Assembly (NCBI GenBank): GCA_037957365.1
Contig: JARHVA010001427.1
Coordinates: forward strand, 3,350,001-3,414,000
DNA length: 64,000 nt
Direction: 5' to 3'
Source: Torreya grandis
Lineage: Eukaryota > Streptophyta > Pinopsida > Cupressales > Taxaceae
Under the pieces are notes generated by a model that saw nothing but the letters and a program-made list of their open reading frames with translations, ran no database searches and was not told where the DNA came from. Below are positions 43,641 to 57,089 of the stretch, piece after piece. The translations under genes were made by a program, and so were the position numbers. How positions within the stretch are numbered: position 1 is the stretch's first letter; each line of letters opens with the position of its first letter.

Positions 43641-46603
43641 TATTATAGGTATAATAAATAGGTGTGGGTGAATTAGTGATCCAAAATAATTAAAATTTAA
43701 TTATAATATTTACAAATATTCAACTAGTTACCACAAACATTCATGAATCATACATATCATTCATAGTAATAAGTAAGAGAGATAATGCAAGATCAATCAC
43801 ATAACACATGACATATGTGGGAAACCCTCTTAGGTAATAAAACCCACTATAAACTATAATTGGAATATTGTCCTATAATAAATATCCAATTTATACCATC
43901 TACAAATCATTAATGAACTACAATCCCTATCTAGTTAGACTTTAATCCCACAAGGTGCTGCCACACCTATCTAGCTGAGCTATAATAACAACCAAACCTT
44001 TTGGTAAGTTATACCTTGCAAGGGGAATACAACCACCTTATATTATGAGATAACATAGCAACACCTATTAACACATCCACTTATGAACTGATGTCTTCAA
44101 AACCTAATGATGGAATTTGCTTATCACTCTTCACCTTTGCTCACACTCAAAAAACAAGCACACTATTCTCTCAATAGAATTATGACAAACAAGTCATAAA
44201 AATATTCCTCAATATATTCTAATATTTAACTCATCCTTAGGATAATATACCCCTCATTTAATCCATAAAACACACACACAAACCTCTCTCTAATCACTCC
44301 TTAGTCTCTCACACCAAAATCTAGAAACTAATACATTTGGTTCCACTATTTATAGAGAAATCATGATAATCACTACCTTGGTCATCCATTAGGCATGATT
44401 TAACCCTTAATTCATATTTCACATGAATACAAAACTCAATACAATCTTCATAGGTCATCCATAACATTTATGGGTCACCTTTAAGGAACTACACCTTTCA
44501 ATTAGGCCCTTGTAGTCCTTATAGGTCTCATGTGAACCCATTCACTCCTTTAACACTCTATTAAGAAAAAAAAACACAAGACCAATTTAAAATAAATGGA
44601 TCCACTCCTTATATCCATTTATACATATTAAAATGATCATAGCCAACTTAGATCACCTCTATATATGCTTACTCAACTCAAACCGTAACCTGGTGCACAT
44701 AGTCACCATGAGTGAACACATAGTCAACTTCTTAAGCATTGTTCACACTTAATATATAATGATCACACCTCTAAAATCCACATAGAGAATCCTCATGGAT
44801 TATACAACATGTTCCAATATCTAATTCATCATGAGAAATTAAAAATAACATCAACACAAGATCAAATATCCTTATCAGGTCAACTTTAGAATAAACACAA
44901 ACATAGTCAACTTTTGGGCTTAATATATTTAATTGTACTCACTTCTAGATCTTCAAATTAAGTTTATTATATGTGCCATGTAGTTTTCTTCATATTTGTT
45001 TATTACAACACTGACAAATTCAACTTCTATCAAAATATAAGGATGAAAAATAGATAACTACCTTTTCCTATGTTAAATTCAAATATTTGAATTCAAACGA
45101 TCACAGTTAACCTTTGAACACAATGATCAAATCTCATGTCCTCTCAGTTTAGTTCAAATATGCAACATATATCTCAATTGATATTTAACATATAGTCCAC
45201 CAAATCCAAATGTTAAACCTCTATCACTTTTACCTTATCTTATGCAATCTAAAAACTTTGACTTAATATGCTTTGCCAATCTCTATGGATCAACTAGGTA
45301 TTTAATGATCAACACTCACTATTCTATCAATCTGAACAAATGCCTACTCACTTTTAGATCATTATCATATACATTTGATCATTTTCTAAACATCATACAC
45401 TTATCCTCATCTCACTACTTCCTCAATTATTAGAGTGGCATGCATCATTGATCTTTATCAATATTTAACACTTTTTAAAATGACTAAGTATGGGGACCCT
45501 TTCAATATGCCTAAGTAGCCACCTCAATAATTTCTTCTATGCTTACTCGCATGATATCAAACTTAGACCAGATGATCTACTCACATAGGATAATCTAACC
45601 ATATGACATAATACTCTTGGAATCCTCATGTGTTCAAGATATATCACCATTAAAATGCCTTCTCAAAAACATATGCCACAGAGCCAACTATGTCAAAACT
45701 TGCCTGAGAGGCCAACTTTGAGCAAACATAACTTCTATCATGTTTTAGCTTATGATCTCAAATTTAGTGAAAATAAACTAGGTCCTAAAGTGAATAAACC
45801 AATATGATCATTTTATCTTGACACCTTCACATGTGTAAGATATATCACCATTACAATTCTCACTTGGCTCTTCTTCCCACATTGTAAAATTGGCTAAGTA
45901 TGGGAAAACACAGTCAAATTTCCTAGGATCCCAATTTTACATGTGCATATCTCTTGATTTGATTCATCACATGATTTGAAAATTACCTAAAATAAAATAA
46001 GCACAAAAATGAACAAACCCATATGATAATTTTATCTTCACACCTCCATGTGTGTGAAATCTGACCTCATCAATGTGCTTACTTAGCTCTTCTGGACATA
46101 TTACAAATTTGGCTAAGTATGGGAAAATAATGAATTTTGATTGAGAAGTCAAATTTTAACCCTCATATATTTAACCACACTTAAAATCATGGCTTGATAT
46201 ATAGTGAATAAAAACTAGGTACTAATGTGATCATAACCATATGACTGACTCCCCTTGATTCATTCCTATGTGGCATTGGTGACATCATCAAATTGCCAAC
46301 TTAGATTTTCTACCACTAGACCCAAACCATCTAGATGAAAACTTTGGACTATCAAATGAATTCCACCCATGAACATAAGATATAAAATCTTAGACAAAAT
46401 ATTAGGGACCTATTTAACATGATATAATCACCACACATAGCCCTGGACATCTATAACCATGTTAACACTGAAGATCAATCCAAGCCACCTTCAAGCATAC
46501 AAGAACAAGAATATACACATTTATCATTATCACATAGAATATCAAGGCACTTCATCCACTCACCAAGACACCTCCATGACATCATTATGAAAATTATTCA
46601 ATA
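43641..46603 (-). repeat. 3' LTR of the copia element (2,963 bp)
   Basis: Aligned with 50601-53560, for example GAGATAATGCAAGATCAATC, CTTTTAGATCATTATC-type blocks and AACATGTTCCAAT. It starts TATTATAGG (TG decayed to TA) and ends CAATA (CA decayed to TA). A TATA box reads CTATAAATAG on the element strand at 44346-44355, placing U3 at about 2.2 kb and R-U5 at about 0.7 kb. Confidence 0.92.
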
Positions 46604-46617
46604 ATCTCCCCCTTTAT
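46604..46617 (-). promoter_or_regulatory. Polypurine tract of the copia element
   Basis: ATCTCCCCCTTTAT on the plus strand, ATAAAGGGGGAGAT on the element strand, directly inside the 3' LTR. The sequence has the form characteristic of SIRE-type copia elements. Confidence 0.88.
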
Positions 46618-48525
46618 CATTGATCTCAACACCCATCAATATAGTAATATATAGCTCACCTTATCTCTCTTCAAAGCACTCCCACATCAGGAACTTTCTC
46701 CCCTTTTGAAATAGTGACAAATTGGGAACAAACTAATATTGAGGACGTAAAAATGCTATCAAATAGGAAAGGATAATCTTAGAAAGATGATACTAATTCC
46801 CCTTACCTTGAGCCTACTTCAACTTGCCTTGACAACATCCTCTTGCTCCATGCTAACACTCTCTTCAATTAAGCACTAGAACTAGTGAAGAAATAACAAA
46901 AAATTCCATATAAATATTGATGGAAATCATTAATAAAAATATAAGAGGTAATACCCATATTAACTCTGAGTAATTTCACCTTCTGAGCATCTTCATATCT
47001 CCACACACCATGATGAACCACCATCGAGGCTTACCATCCTTCTTTCTTAAGACACTTCCATGACCACCAAATTTGAATCTACACTATAAAAAATATGAAA
47101 AATGTACTAAACTATCTTGAGAACATACCTTGAAATACTCATACCTTTATCTTTTGGATAATCTAATCAAAAAGGTACTCTTCTTCAAACTAGGCATGTC
47201 TAGCCTCCTTGTACTCCTACCTAGAACTTTCAGAGCCCACATATTTTATTTAAAACATTTTATAGACATAAAAATCCATATATAGATAAATCTCATATTC
47301 CCCCTCAATCACATGAATTTTCATCACCAAGCTCATCCTATGCAACATACTTCCTTCACAAACCTACTAGTCAAATATCTCTTCATAATGAAAAAACTTG
47401 AATAATTTAAGAACCACAAACCTTAAAATCTATATGAAGATTAATTTGACCACACATTTGGCCCATTAAAAATATTAAAATCCTCAAACATTAGCTCATA
47501 ATGAAAACCACTTTTCTAGTATATCCTAAAACCCTAGGATCTCAAAACAAGGTCAATAAACCTCCTTCTAGTTAATGCACACCTCTAAAACAACCTACAC
47601 ACCTGAAGACACCCATCACACACTTTTATACCAATATTTGAGATTCCATAGCTTTGGGAACCCATACATCCTATAAACAATTTTAGGCCTACTTGCCTTT
47701 AAGCAAAAAATTGAGAAAATTGAGAGCAGTAAAAAAAACTTCAATTGGAACATACATACCTTCAAACCTCAAGAAAACCTAGATCATAACACAAAAAAAT
47801 GCATAGACCTTTACGAGCATAAAAAACTTCTTGGCATTTGTGTCAATCTCATTAAGCCACCTAGAACCACCCATTCTAACTCTATACTATAGCTCTTTCA
47901 CAAACCTCTGAAATAGGCTCATGAACTTGTTGCTCCCCCTTAACAAAAGACCTTCTCTAATTTTTATTATCATCTTTGATCACACAATCATGATTATCCA
48001 ATGAAAGGAGTCTCTTAATAATCATACATAGAGACACATTCTATACCTCAATGCTCTAAAACAAAAACAACTCTTTATCCACTACAATAATCTCCTTTAC
48101 TTCTATGATTGAATTGACAATACATGGAGATAACACAAATTCATTACATACATTTTCATCTGAAGGATCCATCTTTCAGTCTAGAACCTCATTACTAGGC
48201 ACATACAATTGATTTTATTTTCATGATATATGTTCAACAATAGTAGGATATTCACTTAGATCCATACACACCTCAGGACCGGCCTTAATCAACACCTTGG
48301 TCTTCTCCTTGAGCTTGATTTCTTCATTCTCAACATGAGCAAACAATGATACCTCTTATTACTCTTCAAATTTTGAAGCATTCTCTATATATAAAATAGA
48401 TTAATTAGACCTGTAAACTCATCATGACTTATACTTGTCACCTTTGGCTTCTATGTGTTAATTTACCTTCTTCCTTGAACTCTAGAAGTGGGATTAAATA
48501 TATTTTTTCTTGTAGGCCTTTGCTT
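46618..48525 (-). other. Post-gag interior of the copia element, no pol recognised
   Basis: Where protease, integrase, RT and RNase H should follow gag I see none of their motifs on either strand. Part of it, about 48420-47900, is still coding-like on the minus strand: FAHVENEEIKLKEKTKVLI, then DPSDENVCNEFVLSPCIV, then VVDKELF, an acidic text without a recognised domain. The rest is non-coding in appearance. A deletion of pol is the simplest account. Confidence 0.55.
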
Positions 48526-48858
48526 CCAAAACCTAAAAGTGTGACCTCTATATTCAAAATTATAGCACACCATACCTTTTGAAAGAAATGTATCTTGCCT
48601 TACCTAATTTAGATAGAAATCTACAATGTGTCCTATGCCATGACAAACAAAACAACCTCCCCTTTTTTAAAAGGACTCACCTTGTCAAATCTTATGTGGA
48701 TAATGGTTTGCAAAGTGTCACACATAAATACAATTAAATCACTTTATTTTGTTCACACATTTTGATTGATGACCCCTATGATAGTCTCATGCAAATTCAC
48801 TTTTAACATGTCTCTTACACTCTCTATCCCTATGACCAAATTGATTACATGTATAATA
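48526..48858 (-). pseudogene. Cluster of CCHC zinc knuckles at the end of copia gag
   Basis: Four knuckle-like units occur in one minus-strand frame. 48858-48817 reads YYTCNQFGHRDREC (first Cys now Tyr). 48732-48700 reads C.YV*HFANHY, shortened. 48654-48613 reads CFVCHGIGHIVDFY (last Cys now Tyr). 48567-48526 reads CYNFEYRGHTFRFW (second and fourth Cys lost). Spacing between starts is 42, 26 and 29 codons. Most losses are single-base changes, several of them TGT to TAT. Zinc knuckles bind the element RNA. A first knuckle lies separately at 49745-49704, so the protein once had at least four and probably five. Confidence 0.68.
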
Positions 48859-49221
48859 GTAATCATTGAATCTTGCATACCTCATGGAATTTGGTTTTCT
48901 AATCTACTTTGTATTTACTTTTCCAGCACATTCATTCCTTTTCTGATGATTTGCCTTCAAAGTATGATTTTCATAGTTCACATTAGTCTTCATCTTGTCT
49001 TGAATTACATTATTATTTTCTTCTTCATATCTAAGACCAGTTTTATCACTGACATGATTTGGACCATTTATAATATTGTCTAGATCACATGATCTCTTTT
49101 CAAATCTCATAAATGTCTTCACCTTACTAGTTGTAATTTATATCTTAGATTTCAAAGAATCATTTTTAGAAACATACCTTGAACATTCTTCTTCTTTAGC
49201 TTTTAGGCTTGTAGATATAAT

Positions 49222-50500
49222 TTATAATTGATAACTAAGATGCTTGATCATATCTTCATGTTCCTTGTTGTCTTCATTAAATTTTTCCTCATACACACTA
49301 AATTCATCCTCATAGTCCTTGAGTTTAGATTTCACCTTCTTATTTATCTTCCTCTCAATCTTTAGTTCTTCAAGAACATTCATCAAAACAGTCTCATAGT
49401 CTACCTCTTCTTCATGATCATCTAAATCACTCCATGTAGACTCCTTGTAATGTGAAAAACTTGATTCCTCAACCATGAATAAAGTTTCATCTTCAATAGG
49501 ACCATCATCTTCGTGATCATATTTTGAATCACTATCTTCACTCTCATTTGATAAGCTGCAATTTTCTTTGGTGTAAAGACTCTTCTTGTTCTTGAAGGAC
49601 CATTTGTTATTATACTTTCTAAAACCTTTATTCTTGTATGTCTTCTTTTCATCATCTTGGCCTTCACCTATTGTTTATCATCATTCTTATCATGATTATG
49701 AGGGAACTTTTGAGCAAATTGTCTTATCTCTCCATAGTCAAAACATTTAAAGGGTAGTTTAACCTTATACTTCCCTGAGATAGTGTTTAATTTACTAGTA
49801 ATCAAATAAATTATTTCATCATCATTAGTATCAAATATGCCATCTTCTTTGGATTTCATACCTTGGAAATTATTTTTAAGCTTCATATATATCTTGAATG
49901 TTGCTTCCGTATTTGGTGGTATATCATCATTCTTCCTCATTTCATAAGTAGTAAGGGTGCCATGTAATTGATCCATCTTCAACTAAGTAAGGTCATGAGA
50001 CTCTTCTATAGAAGATACTTTCAAATCAAACTTAGGGGATAGAGACATTAATACCTTTTGAACAATAATAGTATCTTTAAGATTCTCTCTAAGACCTATG
50101 ATGATGTTCACAATCTCATCAACTCTATACAAAAAGGATGCCATAGTATCTTCTTCATTCATCTTGAGACTTTCAAATTGCCTTCTATGATTCTATAACT
50201 TAGCAAGCTTAACCTTTGAATCTACTTCAAAAAATTTATTCAATTTATCCCATATTTCTTTGGCATAAGTTTAATGAATTACTTTGGTGAGCTTAGTTTC
50301 TATAAGACCAAAAGTGATGGCATTCATTATCTTAGATTTATTCTCAAACATATTCTTGTCTATAACACTAGATGGAGAAATATTAGGAGCAACATAACCA
50401 TCCAAACTAATTACCATACATAAAACCCTAGGTAAATAATGTAGGTCTTCATCTTAGAACTTCAAAATACATAATTAGATCCATTGAACATCAGTGCTTG
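49222..50500 (-). pseudogene. Copia gag: UBN2 capsid, first knuckle, coiled coil (decayed)
   Basis: Reads on the minus strand. About 50500-50230 is the N-terminal part, in broken frames, with a KEIWDKLNKFF-like run near 50250. From 50240 to 49985 comes VDSKVKLAKL, then FESLKMNEEDTMASFLYRVD, then VQKVLMSLSPKFD and VSSIEE, the classic UBN2 gag pattern. A stop precedes a 104-residue open run (49982-49668) starting MKMDQLHGTLTTYEMR and carrying the knuckle remnant CFDYGEIRQFAQKF at 49745-49704, where three of four zinc ligands have changed. A Lys/Asp-rich linker and a Glu-rich coiled coil (49476-49222, ELKIERKINKKVKSKLKDYE) follow. More knuckles lie further downstream. Confidence 0.82.
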
Positions 50501-50586
50501 CTTATAGAGAAACTACCTTGCACATTATGATTGGCCATTGTACCTTGGATCACCTTCAAGATGTTAAGCCTTTACTAATGGACCTT

Positions 50587-50598
50587 ACTCTAATACCA
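50587..50598 (-). promoter_or_regulatory. Primer-binding site (initiator tRNA-Met)
   Basis: ACTCTAATACCA on the plus strand, TGGTATTAGAGT on the element strand, matches TGGTATCAGAGC at ten of twelve positions, two bases inside the 5' LTR. Confidence 0.88.
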
Positions 50599-50600
50599 AT

Positions 50601-53560
50601 TATTAGAGGTACAATCACTAAGATGGGGGATTAATCAGTGAGCCCAAATAATTCAACTTCAATTCTAATCTTTATAAATACTTAACCAGTTATTATAATC
50701 ATTTATGAAGTATACATATCATTAATAACAATAATCCAGAGAGATAATGCAAGATCAATCACATAACACATGACATACATGGGAAAACCTCTTGAGGAAT
50801 AAAACTCACTGGAACCTACAATTAGACTAGAACCCTATAATAACAAGATCCAATTTAGACCATCTACAAATAATCAAGGAATTACAACCCCTATTTAGTG
50901 AGACCTCAATCACATAAGGTGTTTCCATACCTATCTAGCTAAAATACAATAATAACCAAACATTTTATCAAGTTATACCTTGCAAGGGGGATACAACCAC
51001 CTTAGATGCTAAGCTACCACAACAACACCTATAAACACATCCACCTATGAATTGATGTTTTTAACACATTATGATGGACCTTTGCTTATACACAAATAAA
51101 AAGTGTACTATTTTCCTAACAAAATTATGACCAACAAGTCATACTAATAGTCTTCAATATTTTGTACTCTTTAATTCATACGTAGGGTACTCTATCCCTC
51201 CTTTGATCCATAGAACACACACACAATCCTCTCTTCAATTTCTCCTTTATCTGTCACACCAAAGTCTAGAAACCAACACATTTGGTTTTACTATTTATGG
51301 AGAAATCATGATAATCACTACCTTGGCTGGCCATTAAACATGCCATAACCCTTAGGTCATATTTTACATGAATACAAGACTCAATAAAATTTTCATAGGT
51401 CAACCATAACATCTATGGGTCACCCTTAAATAATTAAACCTTTTAATTAAGCCCTTGTAATCTTTATATGTCTCATATGAATTCACTCACTCCTTTATCA
51501 CTCTGTTGATAATAAATAGAACATAAGACCACTTTAAAATACATGGGTCCAATATTTATGTCCCCTTTGACATCATCAAATTATCATATTTAACTTGACT
51601 CATGTCTGCATATGTTTACTCAACTCAAACATTAACCTAATGTACACAGTCACCATGAATGAACACATAGTCAAATTCTTAAGCATTATTCATACTCAAG
51701 ATAGACTAATCACACCTAAAAAATCCATAAATATCATCCTCATGGAGTCTACAACATGTTCCAATAGCTAATTCATCATGAGACATATAAACAACATCAA
51801 CACAAGCTTGAATATCCTTCTTGGGTCACTTGTAAAACAAGCATAAACACATAGTCAACCTATAGGCCCAATATATTTGACTATACTCACTTCTAGATCT
51901 TTAAATTAGGTTTATTAGATGTGCCATGTATTTCTCTTCATCTTTGTTTTCTATAGTAGCAAAAAATTTGACTTCTATCAACATATATGAACAAAATACA
52001 AAGCTCTAGTTTTTCCTATGTTAAATTCAAACATCTGAATTCAAATGATCATAGTTAACCTTTGAACACAATTCTCAAATCTTATGTCCTCTCATCTCAA
52101 ATCAAATATCCACCATTGATATTTAATTATGTTTAACATATAGTCTACCAAAGCTAAACATTAAACTTCTATCACTTTGACCTCATCTCATGCAATCTGA
52201 AAACTTTGACTTAACGTGCTCCATCATTCTCTATGGATCAACCAGTCTTTAATGATCAACACTAACCATTCAATCAATCTATATGAATGCATGATCACCA
52301 TTGAATCATTATCTTGTACCTTTGCTTAGTCAGTAAACTTCATGCACCTATCCTCATCTTGTTGCTTCTTGACTTCTTGGAGCAACATGCACTATTGATC
52401 TTGATCAAGCTTTAACACTTTAAAAAATTACTATGGGTATGATTTCAATATTCCTAAGTAGCCATTTTTTGTGTAAATAACTTCTTTTGTGCCTACTCAC
52501 ATGATCTCAAACTTGGACTAGATGATCTCCTCACATAAGAGAATATAACCATGTGAAATAATACTCTTAGAATCCTTGTGTGTGCAAGATATATCACCAT
52601 TAAAATTTATTCTAAAAAACATCAGATCCAACTATGTCAAAACTTGCCTAAGAGGCCAACTTTGATCAAGCATAACTTTTTTTGTGCTTCAGTGCATAAT
52701 CTCAAATTTATGGAAAATGAATTAGGTATAGAACTAAATGAACTCATATGATCAGTTTCTATTGACACATTTACACATGAAAGATATAATTCCATTAAAA
52801 TTATCACTCGACTCTTCTTTCCACATTGCAAAATTGGCTAAGTATGAGAAAACATAGTCAAATTGCCTAGGATCCCAACTTTGCATGTGCATATCTCTTG
52901 ATGTGCTTTATCACATGATCTAAAAATTAGTGTAAATAAACTAAGAAAAAATATGAACAAACCCATATGATCCTTTTTCCCTGACACCTCCATTCATGTG
53001 AACAATGACATCATCAACATTCTTACTCAATTATTTCTGCCATATTGTAAATTTGGCTAAGTATGGGAAAATAATGAATTCTGACTAAGAGGCCAACTTT
53101 GCACCCTCATATCTTTAGCCACAATTTTATGCATGAATTTATATATGGTGAATAATAACTAGGGACTAATGTGATCACAAACATATGACCAACTCCCCTT
53201 GAATCAATCCCATGTGGTAATGGTGATATCATCAAACTACCAACTCAAATTTTCTGCCACTAGACCCAAACTATTTATATGAAAACTATGGACTACCAGA
53301 TCAATTCCACCTATGAACATAAGCTCTCAAAGATTATATAACATCTTATAGACCTATTTCACATGTTCCAATCACCATATATAACACCAAACATCTCTAA
53401 CCATGTCAACATTGAAGATCAATGCAAACCACCTTTAAGCATGTAAGAACAAACATATTGCACACTTTGTCATTATCACATAGACTATCAAGGCACTTCA
53501 TCCACTCACCAGGACACCTCCATGACATCACCATGCCATCATAATAATAATTTTCCAACA
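50601..53560 (-). repeat. 5' LTR of the copia element (2,960 bp)
   Basis: Partner of 43641-46603, by eye roughly four in five bases identical. It ends CCAACA, with the terminal CA kept. The TATA-like box is CCATAAATAG on the element strand at 51291-51300. Short open frames inside are not genes. Confidence 0.92.
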
Positions 53561-54263
53561 CTAGGTTATAAAACTAAGTGTAAATCTTGATTCTATATAC
53601 TATTTTAGCATCTATTAGCTTCTAAAGTATTGTCTAAATGATGGGATCAAAAGTTAGATTCACTGATGTCTAGCATTACCTAAAAGGTTTACTTCATTGA
53701 TTTGGAGGAATGTTATGTGTAATAAATTTAGGATCAAATAATTTTAGGTATTTTTAGGTCCAAGTGATCACATACTTATATCATGTCAACAAGTTCCTCA
53801 ATCTTTATTTCCCACTCTCATAATAACTTAGGCCAATGCTTACACACTAATAATGTTCATGATTTCCCAAATTCTCTTTGATGAAATTATATTAATTTAT
53901 TTTGGACTACTTTCACTTTTTAACATTTGGATCCATGTCAAAATATCTCTCCAATGATACCATTCCCAATGGGTATTCAATTTTATTTGAGCTACAAGAT
54001 ACCATCATCTCCTAGGTTCTAATGTTCATCGGCTCAAAATCCTTTTCATATATCATTTGATATTCAAAGGATCCAAAATTATTCATAATTTGTATATTTT
54101 TTTAATCATCATCAAACACCTATAGTTTCTCTATGTTGTTTGTGACACATGAGAAAGGAAACAACTCTATAGAAAACTTATACATTTTAGATTCTTGGAG
54201 AGGTATTAAACTGGTAGTTAAAGCTGCCAATGAATTTACTATATTATTTTATTCCCTTGGGAT
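53561..54263 (-). pseudogene. Tat-element RNase H end, linker and RT start
   Basis: Minus strand from 54263: PRE*NNIV followed by NSLAALTTSLIP, which is the 'PRE.N..ADSLA..AS' end of a retroelement RNase H. Next come KMYKFSIELF and NNIEKL*VFDDD (the linker seen in Tat polyproteins), a poorly kept middle, LKLFDPKFITHNIPP near 53760, and KIVYRIKIYT*FY at the RT entrance. There the usual Trp (TGG) has become a TAG stop next to the copia junction. Both edges are insertion breakpoints. Confidence 0.78.
54259..54263. repeat. Target-site duplication, left copy (GGGAT)
   Basis: GGGAT outside the left LTR is repeated exactly at 60350-60354. Removing the element and one copy rejoins the interrupted Tat reading frame. 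Confidence 0.88.
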
Positions 54264-55615
54264 TTTATATGATAACTATGAATTATATAACACATTATTA
54301 TTATAAACTTGTCAAATATAGACCTTGGTTGTTCCTCTCAGTTTTATACCATTCCCACTTCTACAAGTTTCACATCTACTATCTCTATGTATTTATCACC
54401 TATATATTGGTCTAAATAGTATCATTTTGATCACTCAAGACTTATATCTTACCTAGAATAATTTAAACATATTTATCTTCCATCTCTCAAAGTTTGAGAC
54501 CTATACCTCTTTTCTAACTACCTAGACACTTATGTCCTAGTCAGATCCTATGTCGATGCAAGTGTCTTATCCCAACAAAAGTGTCTAGTTCCCTAAATTC
54601 ATCCATTTTATAAATGAAACATACTCCTATGGTTATCATAAGTGATTTAATGCAATATATTATCAAAATGTATTGGTATAAATATAATATCAAACCTCAT
54701 TAATTCCTAACCTAAAAATACCTAAAAACTCATTGGATAACTTACCAAAAGCACTCAATCAAACACTCAGATGAGAAAAAACTTCCTTATTTTATCATAT
54801 TTCCATATCACTCATAGGTAAAACACATCTCAAGGTCTAAATTAATGAAGGATAAAACTAAGGACCATATTTATAAGCTATAAGTTAGGTCATTATTTCA
54901 CTTAATTATCACACATTACATGATTCACACATAAACCTACACATATGAGAGAACTACCTCAATCTAAGGCCCTATTTGTAGTAGTGTCTATGTCGTTAGC
55001 ATTCATTGATGTATGTGTATCTGGTATTAGCTCAACACCATGAGCCCACTAACCCATTTTTTAGGGCATCATTCAATGTCACTATGAAGATGAAGAACAA
55101 GGGTTTTATCATTTGAAAATGAGAAATAATTCATGACCCAGATCTAAATTCACCAAACTGAAAGTGATGTATAAACCAAAAGCATCTATGTGGTCACATC
55201 TCATTTTAGAGAGTATTATTCCATACTAGACACCTATGTTTTCTACAAATAGTAGTATAGACACAACCATTCCAAGATGATGTATGTGTTTGAGGCCACA
55301 AAGGCACTTAATCTAGAATTTGGTGACTATTCTATAATATTATTCCAGTCTTATTTCTACATTTTATATATCTAAATTTGTATTATAATTATAAATAGAT
55401 AAGTATATAATTTTCATTATCATTTAAATATATATCATAGCTATGTTTCCTTAATTTTATCATATCTTAGTATAATAAATTTAGTGTATGTTATATCTAA
55501 ATCTTGTAATTAATTGGTATGTTATAGATTAATTTATCACCCTTATGCTTATTCATTTGAATATTATTAACCCTATCTATCCCATTAGGATCCATATCTA
55601 ATTTAGGGTAAAGTA
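54264..55615 (+). repeat. 5' LTR of the 54264-60349 element
   Basis: About 1,350 bp. It aligns with the reverse complement of 32269-33552: GAATTATATAA near the start, GGTTGTTCCTCTCAGTTTTA, 'AGTGTCTAGTTCCCTAAATTCATC', and CCCTATCTATCCC...TTTAGGGTAAAGTA at the end. The canonical TG start has decayed to TT. Confidence 0.85.
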
Positions 55616-55632
55616 TTTGTTGATCCGAACCT
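55616..55632 (+). promoter_or_regulatory. Candidate primer-binding site
   Basis: TTTGTTGATCCGAACCT directly follows the 5' LTR. It resembles the TTTGGTGAACCC at the same place in the 26553-33552 relative, with an apparent short insertion. Placement is convincing, sequence conservation is weak. Confidence 0.5.
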
Positions 55633-57089
55633 CTGTTTATTGAGACAAAACCCTAGTTTGCATGCAAGATTTTCTCCTTATGCAAATTCATTTCAGATTT
55701 CCAAATATTTTCAAATTTGATTTTTTTTCCTATCATGAGCCTAATTTAGGATTTTTTATATATCTCTTTTATTTGGTCCTTTTTTTTGTGTTCTTTGTTA
55801 GTTATATAAATTTAAAATCCTTATGGACTCCTTAATTAATACCCATGCAAAAAAAACATTCATCATTTGGATTGCATGTTTAATTTTCCTGATGATAAAT
55901 GTATTACATATGAAGATCTTATGGAATATAAAAAATATGATCAAACATCTTATTTTTATTAGAACTATGATAATTAAATAACTAATGATGAATATTAATG
56001 TATAAATGAATGAGGAAATGATCACGACATTTTATCATGTAGTTATGAGTGTGATGATATTCCTCTTGGCTACATGGAGCCTAATTATATTATTTATTGT
56101 CCTTATAATGATGAAGGGTCTAAAAACTCAAGCATAATATTTTTTTTAGTTCATTGTATAAATGTAATAAAATAGATGAGAAATAAGTTATCATTCATAA
56201 TGTTGTAAGTCAAAATATTGCATGCATACATTCTCTAGATGCATCAAAAATTGAATGTCTCTCTTCCCATTCTAATGATACACATGTTTAAAAAATTGAA
56301 TGTCCTCTTTATAATGATTTAAATGATAAAAAATTTATTTTCTCTCATATTTCCAATAATGAAATTTTTGAATATCTTTAGTGTGTGCCTTCTTGTCAAA
56401 GTGATGCTAATCTTGAAAATATTATCTATTCTTTTTAACACTCAAATTAAAGTACTTCTCCTTCTCAAACTTGTAATGATAAAAATGCATTTAATACTTC
56501 CTCTCCTTCCTTTTTGAAAAACATAATGAAAATACATGTGAATGTACTAAGAAAGTGGTTATAATAGATACATTATGTCGAGATATAATTAACTTTCCAA
56601 GTAATTTTGATACAAATAAAAGTCAAAACTATAGTATTCCCTCTCTTAGTTTTTTAAATAGAGTAAAAAATATTTATTTTCCTCATCCCTTTAACTTTTT
56701 TTCTCAAAAATTACATTTACAAGTGAAGTTCCTTCCCCTACTATTACATGTAAAATAACTTTAAAAAACATATCACCTTGCAATGATAATGATATCAACC
56801 TTTGTGCTATCCAAAATAATAAAATTATTTCTTTAACCATTTATACTCCTTTACCAAATATTACAAACCATGTTAAGATACCCTTTTAGAAGGTGATCAA
56901 GAGTATCTCATTCCTATGTTTCATATAAATGGTAGTTACATCATCTAAGAAAATATTAAACTTCTTCACCACTCTCTAATTGTGATATGTTATCCATCAA
57001 TACTATCAAGTTTCATCTCATGATGCTACCTTTGAGGATAATATGTTAAAGGAACAACCTCTTAATTGATATGTACTTGAGTCTCCTTA
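55633..57089 (+). other. Leader and gag N-terminal region, poorly conserved
   Basis: Plus-strand frames are open for short runs (for example 56323-56517 and 56555-56758) and rich in Ser, Asn and Asp in the best frame, but no domain is visible. By position it should hold the leader and the N-terminal part of gag. Confidence 0.45.

Larger units (their letters stand above)
43641..53560 (-). mobile_element. Copia-type (SIRE/Maximus-like) non-autonomous element, 9.9 kb, ~2.96-kb LTRs
   Basis: LTRs 43641-46603 and 50601-53560 are nearly the same length and align throughout. A primer-binding site (50587-50598) adjoins the 5' LTR and a polypurine tract (46604-46617) the 3' LTR. The 4.0-kb interior encodes gag on the minus strand, with a UBN2-type capsid, a first zinc knuckle, a coiled coil and further knuckles. 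It then has about 1.9 kb in which I find no protease, integrase, RT or RNase H. Long LTRs, the ATAAAGGGGGAGAT tract and the gag layout point to the SIRE/Maximus branch of Ty1/copia. It must have relied on an autonomous relative. Confidence 0.88.

Noticed and set aside
48766..49083. Plus-strand hydrophobic frame of 105 residues, resembling a membrane protein
   Set aside because: Antisense to copia gag. The Phe/Ile/Ser-rich composition is what the complement of a Lys/Asp/Glu/Asn-rich coding strand gives.
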